Shown: positions 17,505 through 26,684, counted from the stretch's first letter. The stretch: DNA of 64,000 nt from Dorea_D hominis (GCF_014287705.1 NZ_JACOOY010000011.1:1-64000), one strand, 5' to 3'. The notes: generated from the letters alone by a model not told the origin. Translations and numbers: made by a program.

Positions 17505-17549
17505 GAAAAAAAGTCCTTTTGTATGGTATAATATAAAAGGGCTTTTTTG
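17505..17549 (+). terminator. Rho-independent terminator
   Basis: AAAAAAGTCCTTTT pairs with AAAAGGGCTTTTTT across a loop, ending the threonate operon. Confidence 0.75.
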
Positions 17550-17595
17550 TTTTATACGCATTAAAAGAAAATATTTGCAGGAGGTTTTTGGTATC

Positions 17596-18096
17596 ATGAA
17601 TAAAATTACCGTTCGCATGACAAAAGAATATCTTTATGATTTCCTTTTGTTTCATGCTTATTCAAAATTCAGCGGATTTCTGATCAACATTCTTGGACTG
17701 GCAGTTGCCTTTATGGGAGTCATTATGTATACGACGAATCATACAGGAGTGACAGGTCTTGTTTTTTACCTGATCGCAGCAGTGATTTTCCTTGGCGGTA
17801 CACCGTTGCAGCTTAAGATGCGTGCAGCAAAGCAAGTGGAAGTGAACCAGGAATATTGCAATCCTGTGGATTATACATTTTCAGATGAAGGTATTGTTGC
17901 AGAAAATGATGGAAATACAAAGAATTATAAATGGGATGAGATCGAGCGTGCAGTGGTAACGCCGAAGACGATAGGTATTTATTATGGAAAAGATAATGCA
18001 ATAATCATTCCAAAAGTTGATTTTGGTGATCAGTTTGTACCGATTTTTACGATCATTGCAACGCAGCTTGGGCAGAGCAAAGTGCGTATGCACTAA
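17596..18096 (+). CDS. YcxB-like membrane protein
   Basis: A 166-residue protein with two adjacent transmembrane segments (about residues 24-44 and 50-68) and a C-terminal cytoplasmic domain with DYTFSDEGIVAEN and YKWDEIERAV, the pattern of the YcxB-like family. The function of this family is not known. The start at 17596 follows GCAGGAGG; longer reading of the frame would enter the preceding terminator. It is probably transcribed on its own or from the terminator read-through. Confidence 0.7.
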   Translation: MNKITVRMTKEYLYDFLLFHAYSKFSGFLINILGLAVAFMGVIMYTTNHTGVTGLVFYLIAAVIFLGGTPLQLKMRAAKQVEVNQEYCNPVDYTFSDEGIVAENDGNTKNYKWDEIERAVVTPKTIGIYYGKDNAIIIPKVDFGDQFVPIFTIIATQLGQSKVRMH

Positions 18097-18234
18097 TGGC
18101 AATGCAGTCGTTGTTGTTATAGATTCTGCCGGAGAAAACTGCCAGTGGCAGAGTCATAAGATGATATGAAATATAAGAGGAAAAGTACAAGAAGAGAGCA
18201 AATGTTCTCGGTAATAAATTATAAGGTGATAGAA

Positions 18235-18996
18235 ATGGAAGAACGCAGACAGGCAATATTACGAAAACTGGAAGAAAAAGGAAGTGTCAGAGTAGCAGAA
18301 CTCAGTAAAGAACTGGGATGTTCAGAAGTGACGATCCGAAACGATATTAAAAATATGGATCAGGAAGGGCTTCTGAAACGTACCCATGGCGGGGCATTGC
18401 AGATTGACAGCAAGACGGTAAGAAAATATTCGGCAGAGAGTATTTACCGCAATGTAGAGCGTAAAAAACAGATCGCAGCCTGTGCCTACGCATTTATTGA
18501 GGACAGAGATACGATTATTATAGATGATGCATCAAGCAGTTTTTACCTGGCTGCTTATATCAAAGAACATCCGGAGAAAAGACTTGCCGTTGTAACAAAT
18601 TCTCTGCTTGCGGGCAATGAGCTGGCTGGGGTAGATCATGTAGAACTTTATATGATTGGTGGACATGTAGGCGGACATCTGTCCGCAACAATGGGAGAAG
18701 CAGCACTTCAGAATATGGAACAGTTCCATGTAGATAAAGCATTTATTGGTGTGCACAGTATTAATTTTGATGTGGGACTGACGTCGATTGCGACACCGCA
18801 GATGCAGGTGAAACGTACGATACTGAAAGTTGCGGAACAGGTTTATGTACTTGCTGACAGCAGTAAATTCGGAGGCGGATACGTCTCTGTGATCTGCCCG
18901 ATCCAGGATGTATATAAGATTATCACGGACAGTGATGTGAGCAGAGAGAACATTAAAAAAGCGCAGGAATCCAATATCTCTCTTGTGATTGCATAG
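18235..18996 (+). CDS. DeoR-family transcription regulator
   Basis: A 253-residue repressor-type protein. The helix-turn-helix is in GSVRVAELSKELGCSEVTIR (residues 15-34), followed by the DeoR signature through RTHGGA. The C-terminal DeoRC sensor (about 75-245) contains IIIDDASS and KAFIGVHSI and would bind a phosphorylated sugar. AAGGTGAT at 18223-18230 sits 5 bases before the ATG at 18235, and the protein then begins MEERRQAIL as usual in the family; upstream in-frame ATGs would add an atypical leader. It is the best candidate to bind the CGAAA motifs at 13825-14068. Confidence 0.88.
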   Translation: MEERRQAILRKLEEKGSVRVAELSKELGCSEVTIRNDIKNMDQEGLLKRTHGGALQIDSKTVRKYSAESIYRNVERKKQIAACAYAFIEDRDTIIIDDASSSFYLAAYIKEHPEKRLAVVTNSLLAGNELAGVDHVELYMIGGHVGGHLSATMGEAALQNMEQFHVDKAFIGVHSINFDVGLTSIATPQMQVKRTILKVAEQVYVLADSSKFGGGYVSVICPIQDVYKIITDSDVSRENIKKAQESNISLVIA

Positions 18997-19049
18997 AGGA
19001 TATGTACAGGATTATATGGAGAAGAATGTAAGACCGGAAGGTGAAAAGT

Positions 19050-19730
19050 ATGGCACGCGAAGAGAAGGCATATGCCAGGGTTATAGAAAAAGTAAAGAAA
19101 ATGATTTTGTCCGGTGAATTAAAACCGGGTGAAAAGCTGCCACCGGAAAGGGAATTTGCAGAGAAACTGGAAGTCAGCCGTAATTCTGTGCGGGAAGCGA
19201 TAAGGATTATGGATATGATGGGAATCATCAGCTCACAGCAAGGCTCCGGCAATTATGTTACCTGTGAATTTCAGAAGAGCATCACCGAGACGATGGCGAT
19301 GATGTTTGCCATGGATCAGGTCAATGACAAACAGATCTCACAGGTACGATACTCTCTGGAAGTGCTTGCATTTACACTGGCTCTGGATCGTGTGAGGGAG
19401 GAGGATCTTGCAAAGATGGAAGAGTGCGTAGAAAAGCTGGATAAGAACGGTGACAGCAAAAACAATGCAACGCTTGATAAGATCATTCACTACACGCTTG
19501 CAAGAGCGTCCGGGAATCAGCTTCTGATTGATATTCTGGAAGCGTGCTCTAGTGTATTTGATATTTTTATTAAAGATATGCGATATGGGATTTTGAAAAA
19601 CGAAAATCGAAAAACAGAATTAAACGAGTGTCACAGACATCTTGTGGATGCACTCAGAGAAGGTGACAGAGAGAAAGGACATCAGGCACTTAGGTGGCAT
19701 TTCGAGATGATCGATGAAGTACTTGGTTAA
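19050..19730 (+). CDS. FadR/GntR-family regulator, LctA/LldR-like
   Basis: A 226-residue regulator. The winged helix-turn-helix covers residues 5-72 (PGEKLPPEREFAEKLEVSRN, then SVREAI and GSGNYV); the C-terminal FCD helical domain (about 85-220) binds an organic acid. GntR regulators of this type (LctA, LldR) control lactate oxidation genes. The operators TTGGTTCTACCAA and TTGGTAGAACCAA before etfB fit the TNGTNNNACNA pattern of the family. GGAAGG at 19035 supports the ATG at 19050. The gene stands alone, ahead of the lct genes. Confidence 0.87.
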   Translation: MAREEKAYARVIEKVKKMILSGELKPGEKLPPEREFAEKLEVSRNSVREAIRIMDMMGIISSQQGSGNYVTCEFQKSITETMAMMFAMDQVNDKQISQVRYSLEVLAFTLALDRVREEDLAKMEECVEKLDKNGDSKNNATLDKIIHYTLARASGNQLLIDILEACSSVFDIFIKDMRYGILKNENRKTELNECHRHLVDALREGDREKGHQALRWHFEMIDEVLG

Positions 19731-19760
19731 GAAAAAGAAGAAAAGCTCTGTAGATATTTG

Positions 19761-19820
19761 AAAGAGTTCTTTTAAGTAGACATGGTAAATAAGCCAAATC
19801 TACTTAAGGGGACTCTTTTT
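19761..19820 (+). terminator. Rho-independent terminator
   Basis: AAGAGTTCTTTTAAGTAGA pairs with TCTACTTAAGGGGACTCTT, ending in TTTTT. It ends the GntR gene. The following 200 bases, to the lct promoter at 20033, hold no gene that I can support. Confidence 0.8.
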
Positions 19821-20032
19821 ATGCTATAACGATATGAAAATTTCGTCATACAAACATGGAGGCATCCTAAGCCCTCAATTCGCTTTATTGCTGGTGGCGT
19901 AGTATCTGGAAAAAGGTGAGCGAAGGCAGACTCTGTAGATGAAAAAAGTTGCACATAAGCAAGCTGCTGAATGGTTAACAAAATATCAAATATGTCAAAG
20001 AAAAATCATATATGTGAAAAATCAAACAATTA

Positions 20033-20120
20033 TTGACGCTGGCATATGGAAGAATTATACTAAATACACAAATGATTGGTTCTACCAATTATTCCATAAA
20101 GACACAATTGGTAGAACCAA
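20033..20120 (+). promoter_or_regulatory. lct promoter with twin FadR-type operators
   Basis: TTGACG (20033-20038), 17-base spacer and TATACT (20056-20061). Two palindromes lie downstream: TTGGTTCTACCAA (20076-20088) and TTGGTAGAACCAA (20108-20120), with centres 32 bases apart, about three helical turns on the same face. They match the GntR/FadR consensus and cover the transcript start, so the bound regulator should repress the Etf-dehydrogenase operon. Confidence 0.85.
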
Positions 20121-20199
20121 TATAATGATTTGAAGATAATTATCAAATCTGTTATATGACCCGAGAGAGTTTTGAAATTATGAAAGGAAGGAACTTAAG

Positions 20200-20988
20200 A
20201 TGAAGATTCTTGTTTGTATCAAACAGGTACCAGAAAGTAATAAAGTAGAAGTAGATCCGGTTACAGGTGTATTAAAAAGAGACGGTGCAGCTTCAAAGAT
20301 GAATCCGTATGATCTGTATGCACTGGAGTGTGCATTCCGGATCCGTGAACAGGTAGGAGGCAGTGTACATGTCATTTCCATGGGACCACCGCAGGCAAAA
20401 CAGGTGATTCGCGAAGCATTTGCAATGGGAGCAGACGGAGGAACGCTTCTCTCAGACCGAAAGTTCGGCGGTGCAGATGTTCTGGCAACCAGTTATACGA
20501 TCGCGCAGGGAATCAAAGCCTGTGGAACGTTTGACCTGATCTTCTGCGGCAGACAGACAACCGATGGGGATACTGCCCAGGTCGGACCAGAGATTTCTGA
20601 ATGGCTGGATATCCCAAGTGTGGCAGACGTTGTTAAGATAAATAAAGTAGAAGAAGACGGAATTACAGTCAGCATGGATCTTCCGGGAGAAGTGGAAGTC
20701 GCAAAAGTACAGTTTCCGTGTCTTCTAGCAGTGAATAAAGATATTTTCCAACCGAGACTTCCATCCTATGTAAAGAAAATGGAAACAAAAGACCGAGAAA
20801 TCCGGGTGGTTTCTCTTGCGGATATGAAAGATCAGGATGAAATGCATTACGGACTGAATGGTTCTCCGACACAGGTACAGAAAATCTTTCCGCCGGCAGT
20901 GAACGACAAGAAAGAAGTGTGGGAAGAAACCGGAGATGTGCTTGCAGAGAAGTTATTTGACAAGATTGTGGAAATGAAGTTCGCGTAG
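20200..20988 (+). CDS. lctB: Electron-transfer flavoprotein beta subunit of the lactate dehydrogenase complex
   Basis: A 262-residue EtfB. MKILVCIKQVPES (1-13) and GRQTTDGDTAQVGPEISE near 113 are family hallmarks for nucleotide/FAD contact, followed by FPCLLAVNKD near 177. In the bifurcating LctBCD complex this subunit holds the FAD where electrons from NADH-side and ferredoxin-side carriers part. GGAAGGAA precedes the ATG. It is followed after 12 bases by EtfA. Confidence 0.87.
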   Translation: MKILVCIKQVPESNKVEVDPVTGVLKRDGAASKMNPYDLYALECAFRIREQVGGSVHVISMGPPQAKQVIREAFAMGADGGTLLSDRKFGGADVLATSYTIAQGIKACGTFDLIFCGRQTTDGDTAQVGPEISEWLDIPSVADVVKINKVEEDGITVSMDLPGEVEVAKVQFPCLLAVNKDIFQPRLPSYVKKMETKDREIRVVSLADMKDQDEMHYGLNGSPTQVQKIFPPAVNDKKEVWEETGDVLAEKLFDKIVEMKFA

Positions 20989-21000
20989 GAGGAAAAAGAA

Positions 21001-22194
21001 GTGGCTAAGTTAATTATACATCAGGAAAAAGTGACGGATAATCAGGAACTTGTGAAGATCTGTCCTTTTGGAGCAATGGAAGAAAAAGATGGGAAACTGA
21101 CAATCAATGCAGCCTGTAAAATGTGCAGGTTGTGTGTGAAAAAAGGTCCGAAAGGTGCAGTAGAATATGTAGATGACACAGTAAAACCAAGCGTCAACAA
21201 AGAAGAATGGAAAGGAATCGTAGTCTATGTTGATCATGTAGACGGAAAGATCCACCCGGTCACATTTGAACTTCTCGGAAAAGCAAAAGAGCTGGCAGCG
21301 ATAACCGGACATCCGGTCTATGCGCTCTTTATGGGAAATCATATCACAGAACAGAGCCGGGAACTGCTCCATTACGGAGCAGACAAAGTATTTGTCTATG
21401 AGGAAGAAGAGCTGGCGCGTTTTAAGATAGAACCATACACAGCAGTGTTTGAAGATTTTATAGGGAAGATCAAACCGTCTTCGATTCTTGTAGGTGCGAC
21501 AACAGTCGGAAGGCAGCTTGCACCGAGAGTGGCGGCCAGAATGAAAACCGGACTGACAGCAGACTGCACGATTCTGGAAATGAACGAAGACACAGACCTG
21601 TCCCAGATCCGGCCGGCATTTGGCGGAAATATCATGGCGCATATTAAGACACCGAATCACCGCCCACAGATGGCAACTGTAAGATACAAGATTATGAATG
21701 CGCCGAAGCGTCAGGAAGAAGCGGAAGGAGAGATCGTTTCCTGCGCGATAGCAAAAGAAAAATTAGGTTCACATGTGGAAGTTCTGGATATTGTACAGAA
21801 AGAAAAAGAACAGTTTATTGAGAATGCAGATGTGCTTGTTGTTGCGGGCCGTGGTGTGAAAAAGCCGGAGGATCTGGCAAATTTGCAGAAACTGGCAGAT
21901 CTTCTTGGCGGACAGCTTGCCTGTACAAGACCGGTGGCAGAGGCAGGATGGCTTCCGGCAAAATGCCAGATCGGCTTAAGCGGACGTACAGTACGCCCGA
22001 AACTCATTATCACATGTGGCGTATCAGGAGCGGTACAGTTTACAGCAGGTATGAACCATGCAGAAAATATTTTTGCAATCAACAGTGATCCAAAAGCTCC
22101 AATCTTTAAAACAGCGCATTATTGTCTGGTGGGAGATCTTTATGAGATACTGCCACAGTTGATTCAGAAGATCGAAGCAAAGAAGGGAGCATAA
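21001..22194 (+). CDS. lctC: Electron-transfer flavoprotein alpha subunit with N-terminal iron-sulfur domain
   Basis: A 397-residue EtfA starting at GTG behind AGGAGG. Unlike plain EtfA it has an N-terminal ferredoxin-like domain with CPFGA (residue 22) and CKMCRLC (near 39), able to bind one [4Fe-4S] cluster. The core EtfA follows (about 75-240), then the C-terminal FAD domain with AGRGVKKPED near 282, GLSGRTVRPKL near 328 and CGVSGAVQFTAGM near 341. Such long EtfA chains occur in flavin-bifurcating complexes like LctBCD of Acetobacterium. Confidence 0.88.
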   Translation: MAKLIIHQEKVTDNQELVKICPFGAMEEKDGKLTINAACKMCRLCVKKGPKGAVEYVDDTVKPSVNKEEWKGIVVYVDHVDGKIHPVTFELLGKAKELAAITGHPVYALFMGNHITEQSRELLHYGADKVFVYEEEELARFKIEPYTAVFEDFIGKIKPSSILVGATTVGRQLAPRVAARMKTGLTADCTILEMNEDTDLSQIRPAFGGNIMAHIKTPNHRPQMATVRYKIMNAPKRQEEAEGEIVSCAIAKEKLGSHVEVLDIVQKEKEQFIENADVLVVAGRGVKKPEDLANLQKLADLLGGQLACTRPVAEAGWLPAKCQIGLSGRTVRPKLIITCGVSGAVQFTAGMNHAENIFAINSDPKAPIFKTAHYCLVGDLYEILPQLIQKIEAKKGA

Positions 22195-22196
22195 TC

Positions 22197-23603
22197 ATGG
22201 GAAATTATAAAAAATTAGACGATAAAGATATTGCATTTATTAAAAATGTGATCGGTGATGAAGAGAGAGTTCTTGTCGGAGAAAATATCAATGAAGAATA
22301 TAGCCACGATGAACTTGGCGGTACAAGCAGCTATCCGGATATTGTAATAAAAGTAAAATCCGCAGAAGAGATTTCAGCGATCATGAAATATGCATATGAG
22401 CAGACAATTCCGGTTACACCGCGTGGATCCGGAACCGGTCTGGTAGGTTCTTCGGTAGCGATCAAGCATGGAATTATGATTGACACCAGTCTCATGAACC
22501 AGGTACTGGAGCTGGACGAGGAAAATCTTACGATTACAGTAGAACCGGGTGTGCTTCTGATGGAGCTGGCAGCTTACGTGGAAGAGCATGATTTCTTCTA
22601 TCCACCGGATCCGGGAGAAAAATCTGCAACGATCGGTGGAAATATCAGCACAAATGCAGGTGGTATGCGTGCCGTGAAATATGGTGTAACGAGAGACTAT
22701 GTGATGGGACTGGAAGTGGTTCTTCCGAATGGTGAGATCACGCAGTTTGGAGGAAAAGTCGTAAAAAACAGTTCTGGTTATGATCTGAAAGATCTGATCA
22801 TCGGTTCCGAGGGAACGCTTGGATTTATTACAAAAGCAATTTTAAAATTGCTGCCACTTCCGAAACGTGTGATCAGTCTTTTGATTCCATTTCCGACATT
22901 GGAAAAAGCGATTGATACTGTGCCGGAGATCATCAAATCCAAGGCAATTCCGACAGCCATTGAATTTATGCAACGGGAAGTAATTGAAGATGCAGAAGAG
23001 TATCTTGGAAAAGCATTCCCGGATAAACAGTCCGATGCGTACCTGCTTTTGAAATTTGACGGAAATTCAACAGAAGAGATTGAAGAGATCTATGACAAAG
23101 TTGCAAAACTCTGCCTGGAACAGGGCGCGCTGGATGTACTGATTTCTGATACAGAAGAAAGAGAAGAGTCCCTCTGGAAAGCGAGAGGTGCATTCCTGGA
23201 AGCAATCAAAGGATCTACCACTTATATGGATGAAGTGGATATGGTTGTTCCGAGAAATCGTGTCAATGAGATGGTAACTTATTTGCATGATCTGCAGAAA
23301 ACAGTCGATATCCGGATTAAGAGCTTCGGCCATGCAGGAGATGGAAACCTGCATGCATATATTTTGAAAGATGAGTTGAGTGACGAAGAATGGGAAAAAC
23401 GAATGAGAAACGCAATGGAACTGATTTATCGGAAGGCGCATGAGTTAAGAGGACAGGTGTCCGGGGAGCATGGTATCGGATTTGCGAAAAAGCCATATCT
23501 TATGGAGTCGCTTCCGGAAGAAAATATTCGCCTGATGAACGGAATCAAGCAGGTATTTGATCCAAAGAATATTCTGAATCCGCACAAGGTTGCGCAGATA
23601 TAA
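22197..23603 (+). CDS. lctD: FAD-linked D-lactate/2-hydroxyacid dehydrogenase
   Basis: A 468-residue GlcD-type flavoprotein. PRGSGTGLVGSS near 75 is the FAD pyrophosphate loop, STNAGGMRAVKYG near 148 and GSEGTLGFITKA near 203 complete the FAD_binding_4 domain; the C-terminal substrate cap has FGHAGDGNLH near 381 and GEHGIG near 424. With EtfBA it would oxidise D-lactate and reduce NAD while consuming reduced ferredoxin. Since acid-sugar genes lie nearby, another 2-hydroxyacid is possible. It follows lctC by 2 bases. Confidence 0.87.
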   Translation: MGNYKKLDDKDIAFIKNVIGDEERVLVGENINEEYSHDELGGTSSYPDIVIKVKSAEEISAIMKYAYEQTIPVTPRGSGTGLVGSSVAIKHGIMIDTSLMNQVLELDEENLTITVEPGVLLMELAAYVEEHDFFYPPDPGEKSATIGGNISTNAGGMRAVKYGVTRDYVMGLEVVLPNGEITQFGGKVVKNSSGYDLKDLIIGSEGTLGFITKAILKLLPLPKRVISLLIPFPTLEKAIDTVPEIIKSKAIPTAIEFMQREVIEDAEEYLGKAFPDKQSDAYLLLKFDGNSTEEIEEIYDKVAKLCLEQGALDVLISDTEEREESLWKARGAFLEAIKGSTTYMDEVDMVVPRNRVNEMVTYLHDLQKTVDIRIKSFGHAGDGNLHAYILKDELSDEEWEKRMRNAMELIYRKAHELRGQVSGEHGIGFAKKPYLMESLPEENIRLMNGIKQVFDPKNILNPHKVAQI

Positions 23604-23699
23604 AAATTTAGACCGTAGTTTAGACTAAAGTACTGGCTTGCGTGAACTAATTGTGATATGATAAAAAAAACGAAATTATACATTAGGAGGTATTTCGAA

Positions 23700-24773
23700 A
23701 TGAACGAAAGAATTGACCGCGTATTGAAAAAAATGGAAGATAAAGGACTGTCTCAGTTATTAGTATCTGATCCGCTGAGTATCCGTTTCCTGACAGGAAT
23801 CATGGTTAATCCGGGAGAGAGATTGTACGCACTGCTTCTGAGAGCAAACGGAAAACATACTTTATTCTTAAACTACCTGTATTATGTATCAAACACAGGA
23901 TTTGAAGAAGTATGGTTCAGCGATATGGACGACCAAATCGGTGTTCTGATGGAACACATTGATACAGAGAGTACACTTGGAATCGACAAGACATGGCCGG
24001 CTCGTTTCTTGATCCCGCTTCAGGAGCGCTGCCCGAAGATGAAAACAATCTGGGGATCTGATTGTGTAGATGATGTTCGTGCCTGCAAGAACGCAGAAGA
24101 GATCCAGATCATGAAAGAAGCTTCCATCATCAACGATAAAGTTATGGAGCGAGCTGCTGAGTATATCAAAGAAGGCATGACAGAGAAACAGATCGCTGAT
24201 TTCATTGATGCTGAGTATTTAAAAGAGGGAGCAAGCGGAGTAAGCTTTGATACAATCGTATGCTTCGGACCAAATGCTGCTGACCAGCACCACACACCAA
24301 GTGAGACACGTACATTAAAAGCAGGTGAATGTGTATTGATTGATATGGGATGTATCTGGAAAGGATATTGCTCAGATATGACAAGAACATTCTACTGCAA
24401 GAGTGTAGACGATGAGCAGGCTGCTATTCACGATCTTGTTCGTACAGCAGTTGAGAAAGCAGAAGCAGTAATCAAACCGGGTATGCGTTTCTGCGATATC
24501 GATGCACAGGCAAGAGATCTGATCGATGAGGCCGGATACAGCGAGTACTGGAGAATCCGTCTTGGACACTTCATCGGACAGGAAGATCACGAGTACGGTG
24601 ATGTAAGCCCGATCAACAAGAATGTTGCAAAGCCGGGAATGATCTTCTCTATCGAGCCGGGAATCTACATCGAAGGCAAATACGGTGTCCGTGTAGAAGA
24701 CCTTGTTCTTGTAACGGAAGACGGACATGAACTTCTGAATGCAGTAGATAAGAAATATCGTATTGTTGGATAA
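23700..24773 (+). CDS. M24-family Xaa-Pro peptidase (second copy)
   Basis: A 357-residue paralogue of the enzyme at 8394 with the same order: creatinase-like N-domain, then metallopeptidase. Metal ligands are visible in DMGC/SDMTRTFY, LGHFIGQEDHE and SIEPGIY. TAGGAGG at 23684-23690 sets the ATG at 23700. It lies 97 bases after lctD, possibly in the same transcript. The upstream gap holds TTGCGT and a TATGAT-like box, so a promoter of its own is also possible. Confidence 0.9.
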   Translation: MNERIDRVLKKMEDKGLSQLLVSDPLSIRFLTGIMVNPGERLYALLLRANGKHTLFLNYLYYVSNTGFEEVWFSDMDDQIGVLMEHIDTESTLGIDKTWPARFLIPLQERCPKMKTIWGSDCVDDVRACKNAEEIQIMKEASIINDKVMERAAEYIKEGMTEKQIADFIDAEYLKEGASGVSFDTIVCFGPNAADQHHTPSETRTLKAGECVLIDMGCIWKGYCSDMTRTFYCKSVDDEQAAIHDLVRTAVEKAEAVIKPGMRFCDIDAQARDLIDEAGYSEYWRIRLGHFIGQEDHEYGDVSPINKNVAKPGMIFSIEPGIYIEGKYGVRVEDLVLVTEDGHELLNAVDKKYRIVG

Positions 24774-24838
24774 TCAGGTTTCTGCCTGAATTGTTTTAAA
24801 TATGTAAGGTTCATCACGTTTATGGGATGATTGATTTA

Positions 24839-24876
24839 GAAAATGCTGGGACTGTTCAAGTTTCAGCATTTTCCTT
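24839..24876 (+). terminator. Hairpin terminator
   Basis: GAAAATGCTG pairs with CAGCATTTTC, followed by CTTT. The T-run is modest. The 135 bases that follow show no supportable gene. Confidence 0.55.
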
Positions 24877-25010
24877 TACAGAAGCGCTGATGGGAGCAGA
24901 TCTGATACTGATTCCGACAGTGAATACGAAAGCAGAGCCATCCGAGATACTTCTGGTGCTTTTCTTGATTAAGCTAAATATGGGATCAAAAAATGAATAA
25001 CATTCGTACA

Positions 25011-25068
25011 CATAAGCTGCCTTTTTGCATATTCTAAATAAGAAAAAATATGCAGGAGGCAGCTTATG
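25011..25068 (+). promoter_or_regulatory. Hairpin enclosing the ribosome site and start codon of the amidase gene
   Basis: CATAAGCTGCC (25011-25021) is the exact complement of GGCAGCTTATG (25058-25068), and TGCATATT (25026-25033) of AATATGCA (25047-25054). The ribosome site AGGAGG (25054-25059) and the ATG (25066-25068) both lie in the 3' arm. Folded, the mRNA would hide its own start. There is no T-run, so it is a translation control element rather than a terminator. Confidence 0.7.
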
Positions 25069-26211
25069 CCATATTCAATTATGCTGGACGCGGGACACGG
25101 AGGAACCGATCCGGGTGCTGTTTATAATGGCAGAAGAGAAAAAGATGATACTCTGCGGCTTGTACTTGCAATCGGACAGATTCTGCAGAACCGCGGAGTA
25201 GATGTAGAATATACACGGACGACAGATATTTATGAGACACCGTTTCAGAAAGCAATAGAGGCAAATGAAGCAGGTGTCGATTATTTTGTTTCTATTCATC
25301 GCAACTCTTTTGAACAGGATAATATTGTATCCGGTGTAGAAAGCCTGGTTTACGATCTTTCCGGAATCAAATACAGGATGGCGGAAAATATCAATGCGAA
25401 TCTCGAAACGGTAGGTTTTGTAAATCTGGGTGTGAAAGCAAGACCAAATCTTGTTGTTCTGAAACGGACAAAAATGCCGGCAGTTCTCGTTGAAGTCGGA
25501 TTCCTTAATTCAAATACAGACAATCAGTTATTTGACGAGAATTTTAATGATATCGCACTTGCAATTGCAGATGGGATACTGGAAACGCTGGAAGAAGTGG
25601 CGAGAGAAAATGCTGTGAACCAGACAGAAACCGGGCAGGAAATGTTGTCATCTGAGAGCGGTGAAAGCAGACAGAACGGAGCATATTTTGAGAATAGTGA
25701 AAATAAACAAAACGAGACATATTTTGAAGATAGAAATAAAGCATATGTGGAATATTCTGAAGATAATGTTTCAGATAAAATCGCTGGTGCTGCAGAAAAT
25801 CCAGGAGTTATACAGGATATGAGACAGGATCAAAGCGTAGAGTTATCCGGGAATACTGCTACATTGAACAATAATATAGAAACAACCAGAAACATTACAA
25901 CGAACAACAGCGCAGAACCATCCGGAAATACAATTTCGGGCAACGTCATCTCAGACAACAGATTATCTGAGAAAGCCCGCCTGCCACGTCCGGGTGCTTA
26001 CCGTGTACAGGTCGGTCTGTACCGCAATTGGGTATATGCACAGCGCCTGTTAGATGAACTTCTGGCGGCAGGCTATCCGGCATATCTGGATGAATCCGGT
26101 CCGTATATCCGCGTGCAGGTTGGTCCATTCATGACGCTTATGGAAGCTGTCCGTATGGAGAGAAAACTCCGCAGAGACGGGTACGATACACTTGTCATCC
26201 GGGGAAAATAA
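25066..26211 (+). CDS. N-acetylmuramoyl-L-alanine amidase with C-terminal SPOR domain
   Basis: A 381-residue peptidoglycan hydrolase. The Amidase_3 domain (1-177) shows the Zn ligands in LDAGHGG (His 11) and SIHRNS, and the catalytic Glu in VEVGFLNS. An Asn/Ser-rich linker (about 180-310) leads to a SPOR domain (about 317-381) beginning RVQVGLYRNW, which binds denuded glycan. There is no signal peptide, as in the spore mother-cell lysis amidase CwlC, so the protein may act after lysis or be exported unusually. Its start is buried in a strong hairpin. Confidence 0.88.
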   Translation: MPYSIMLDAGHGGTDPGAVYNGRREKDDTLRLVLAIGQILQNRGVDVEYTRTTDIYETPFQKAIEANEAGVDYFVSIHRNSFEQDNIVSGVESLVYDLSGIKYRMAENINANLETVGFVNLGVKARPNLVVLKRTKMPAVLVEVGFLNSNTDNQLFDENFNDIALAIADGILETLEEVARENAVNQTETGQEMLSSESGESRQNGAYFENSENKQNETYFEDRNKAYVEYSEDNVSDKIAGAAENPGVIQDMRQDQSVELSGNTATLNNNIETTRNITTNNSAEPSGNTISGNVISDNRLSEKARLPRPGAYRVQVGLYRNWVYAQRLLDELLAAGYPAYLDESGPYIRVQVGPFMTLMEAVRMERKLRRDGYDTLVIRGK

Positions 26212-26320
26212 AATACCGATGCTCATAAAATTTCAGGCAGAGTTTTACAAGAGTTTAACATAAGATACTCCTTAGATTTTACGCTCTATACTTATAATGA
26301 TACCAGAACCAGAGAACGGA

Positions 26321-26352
26321 AGCCACATGAGTGCCGCTCATAAGTGGCTGTA
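26321..26352 (+). other. Leader hairpin upstream of small membrane protein
   Basis: GCCAC-A-TGAG pairs with CTCA-TAA-GTGGC. It lies between a probable TATAAT-like box near 26293 and the ribosome site GAGGAGGG, so it is in the 5' UTR. Its role is unknown. Confidence 0.4.
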
Positions 26353-26417
26353 AGTTCCAAGGATTCACAAAGATATAAGCATAATAGAGGTTTATTCCGG
26401 ATGAGGAGGGAAAAGTT

Positions 26418-26684
26418 ATGAACTTTATATGGGAAACGGTAAATAAATATGTCCCTGAAAATATGGCAGACGGTGTATTCCTGACAACTTTGATCGTAGG
26501 ATGGTGCGCGCTGGTATTTGGTATTGGAATGTTATTCTGCATGGTGGCAGCAGGATCTGCATCTGCAGGATGCATTGTAAATGTAATGTGCATGGCACTT
26601 TATGCGGCAATCATCTTCGGATTGTTCGGAGGAATTTTCTATCTGTTCCGCCATCACAGACCGGGAGCCGGAAGCGCAAGATAG
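26418..26684 (+). CDS. Small two-segment membrane protein, unknown function
   Basis: An 88-residue protein with two hydrophobic segments (about residues 20-45 and 48-74) and a basic, His/Arg-rich tail. The ribosome site GAGGAGGG lies 8 bases before the ATG. I do not recognise a family. It has its own leader and terminator, so it is an independent unit. Confidence 0.65.
   Translation: MNFIWETVNKYVPENMADGVFLTTLIVGWCALVFGIGMLFCMVAAGSASAGCIVNVMCMALYAAIIFGLFGGIFYLFRHHRPGAGSAR

Noticed and set aside
19821..20032. Possible transposase remnant after the GntR gene
   Set aside because: A short open stretch begins ATGAAAATTTCG but ends after about 21 codons, and I recognise no family.
24877..25010. 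Gene fragment before the amidase
   Set aside because: A minus-strand frame is open for about 35 codons but has no start, ribosome site or recognisable motif.
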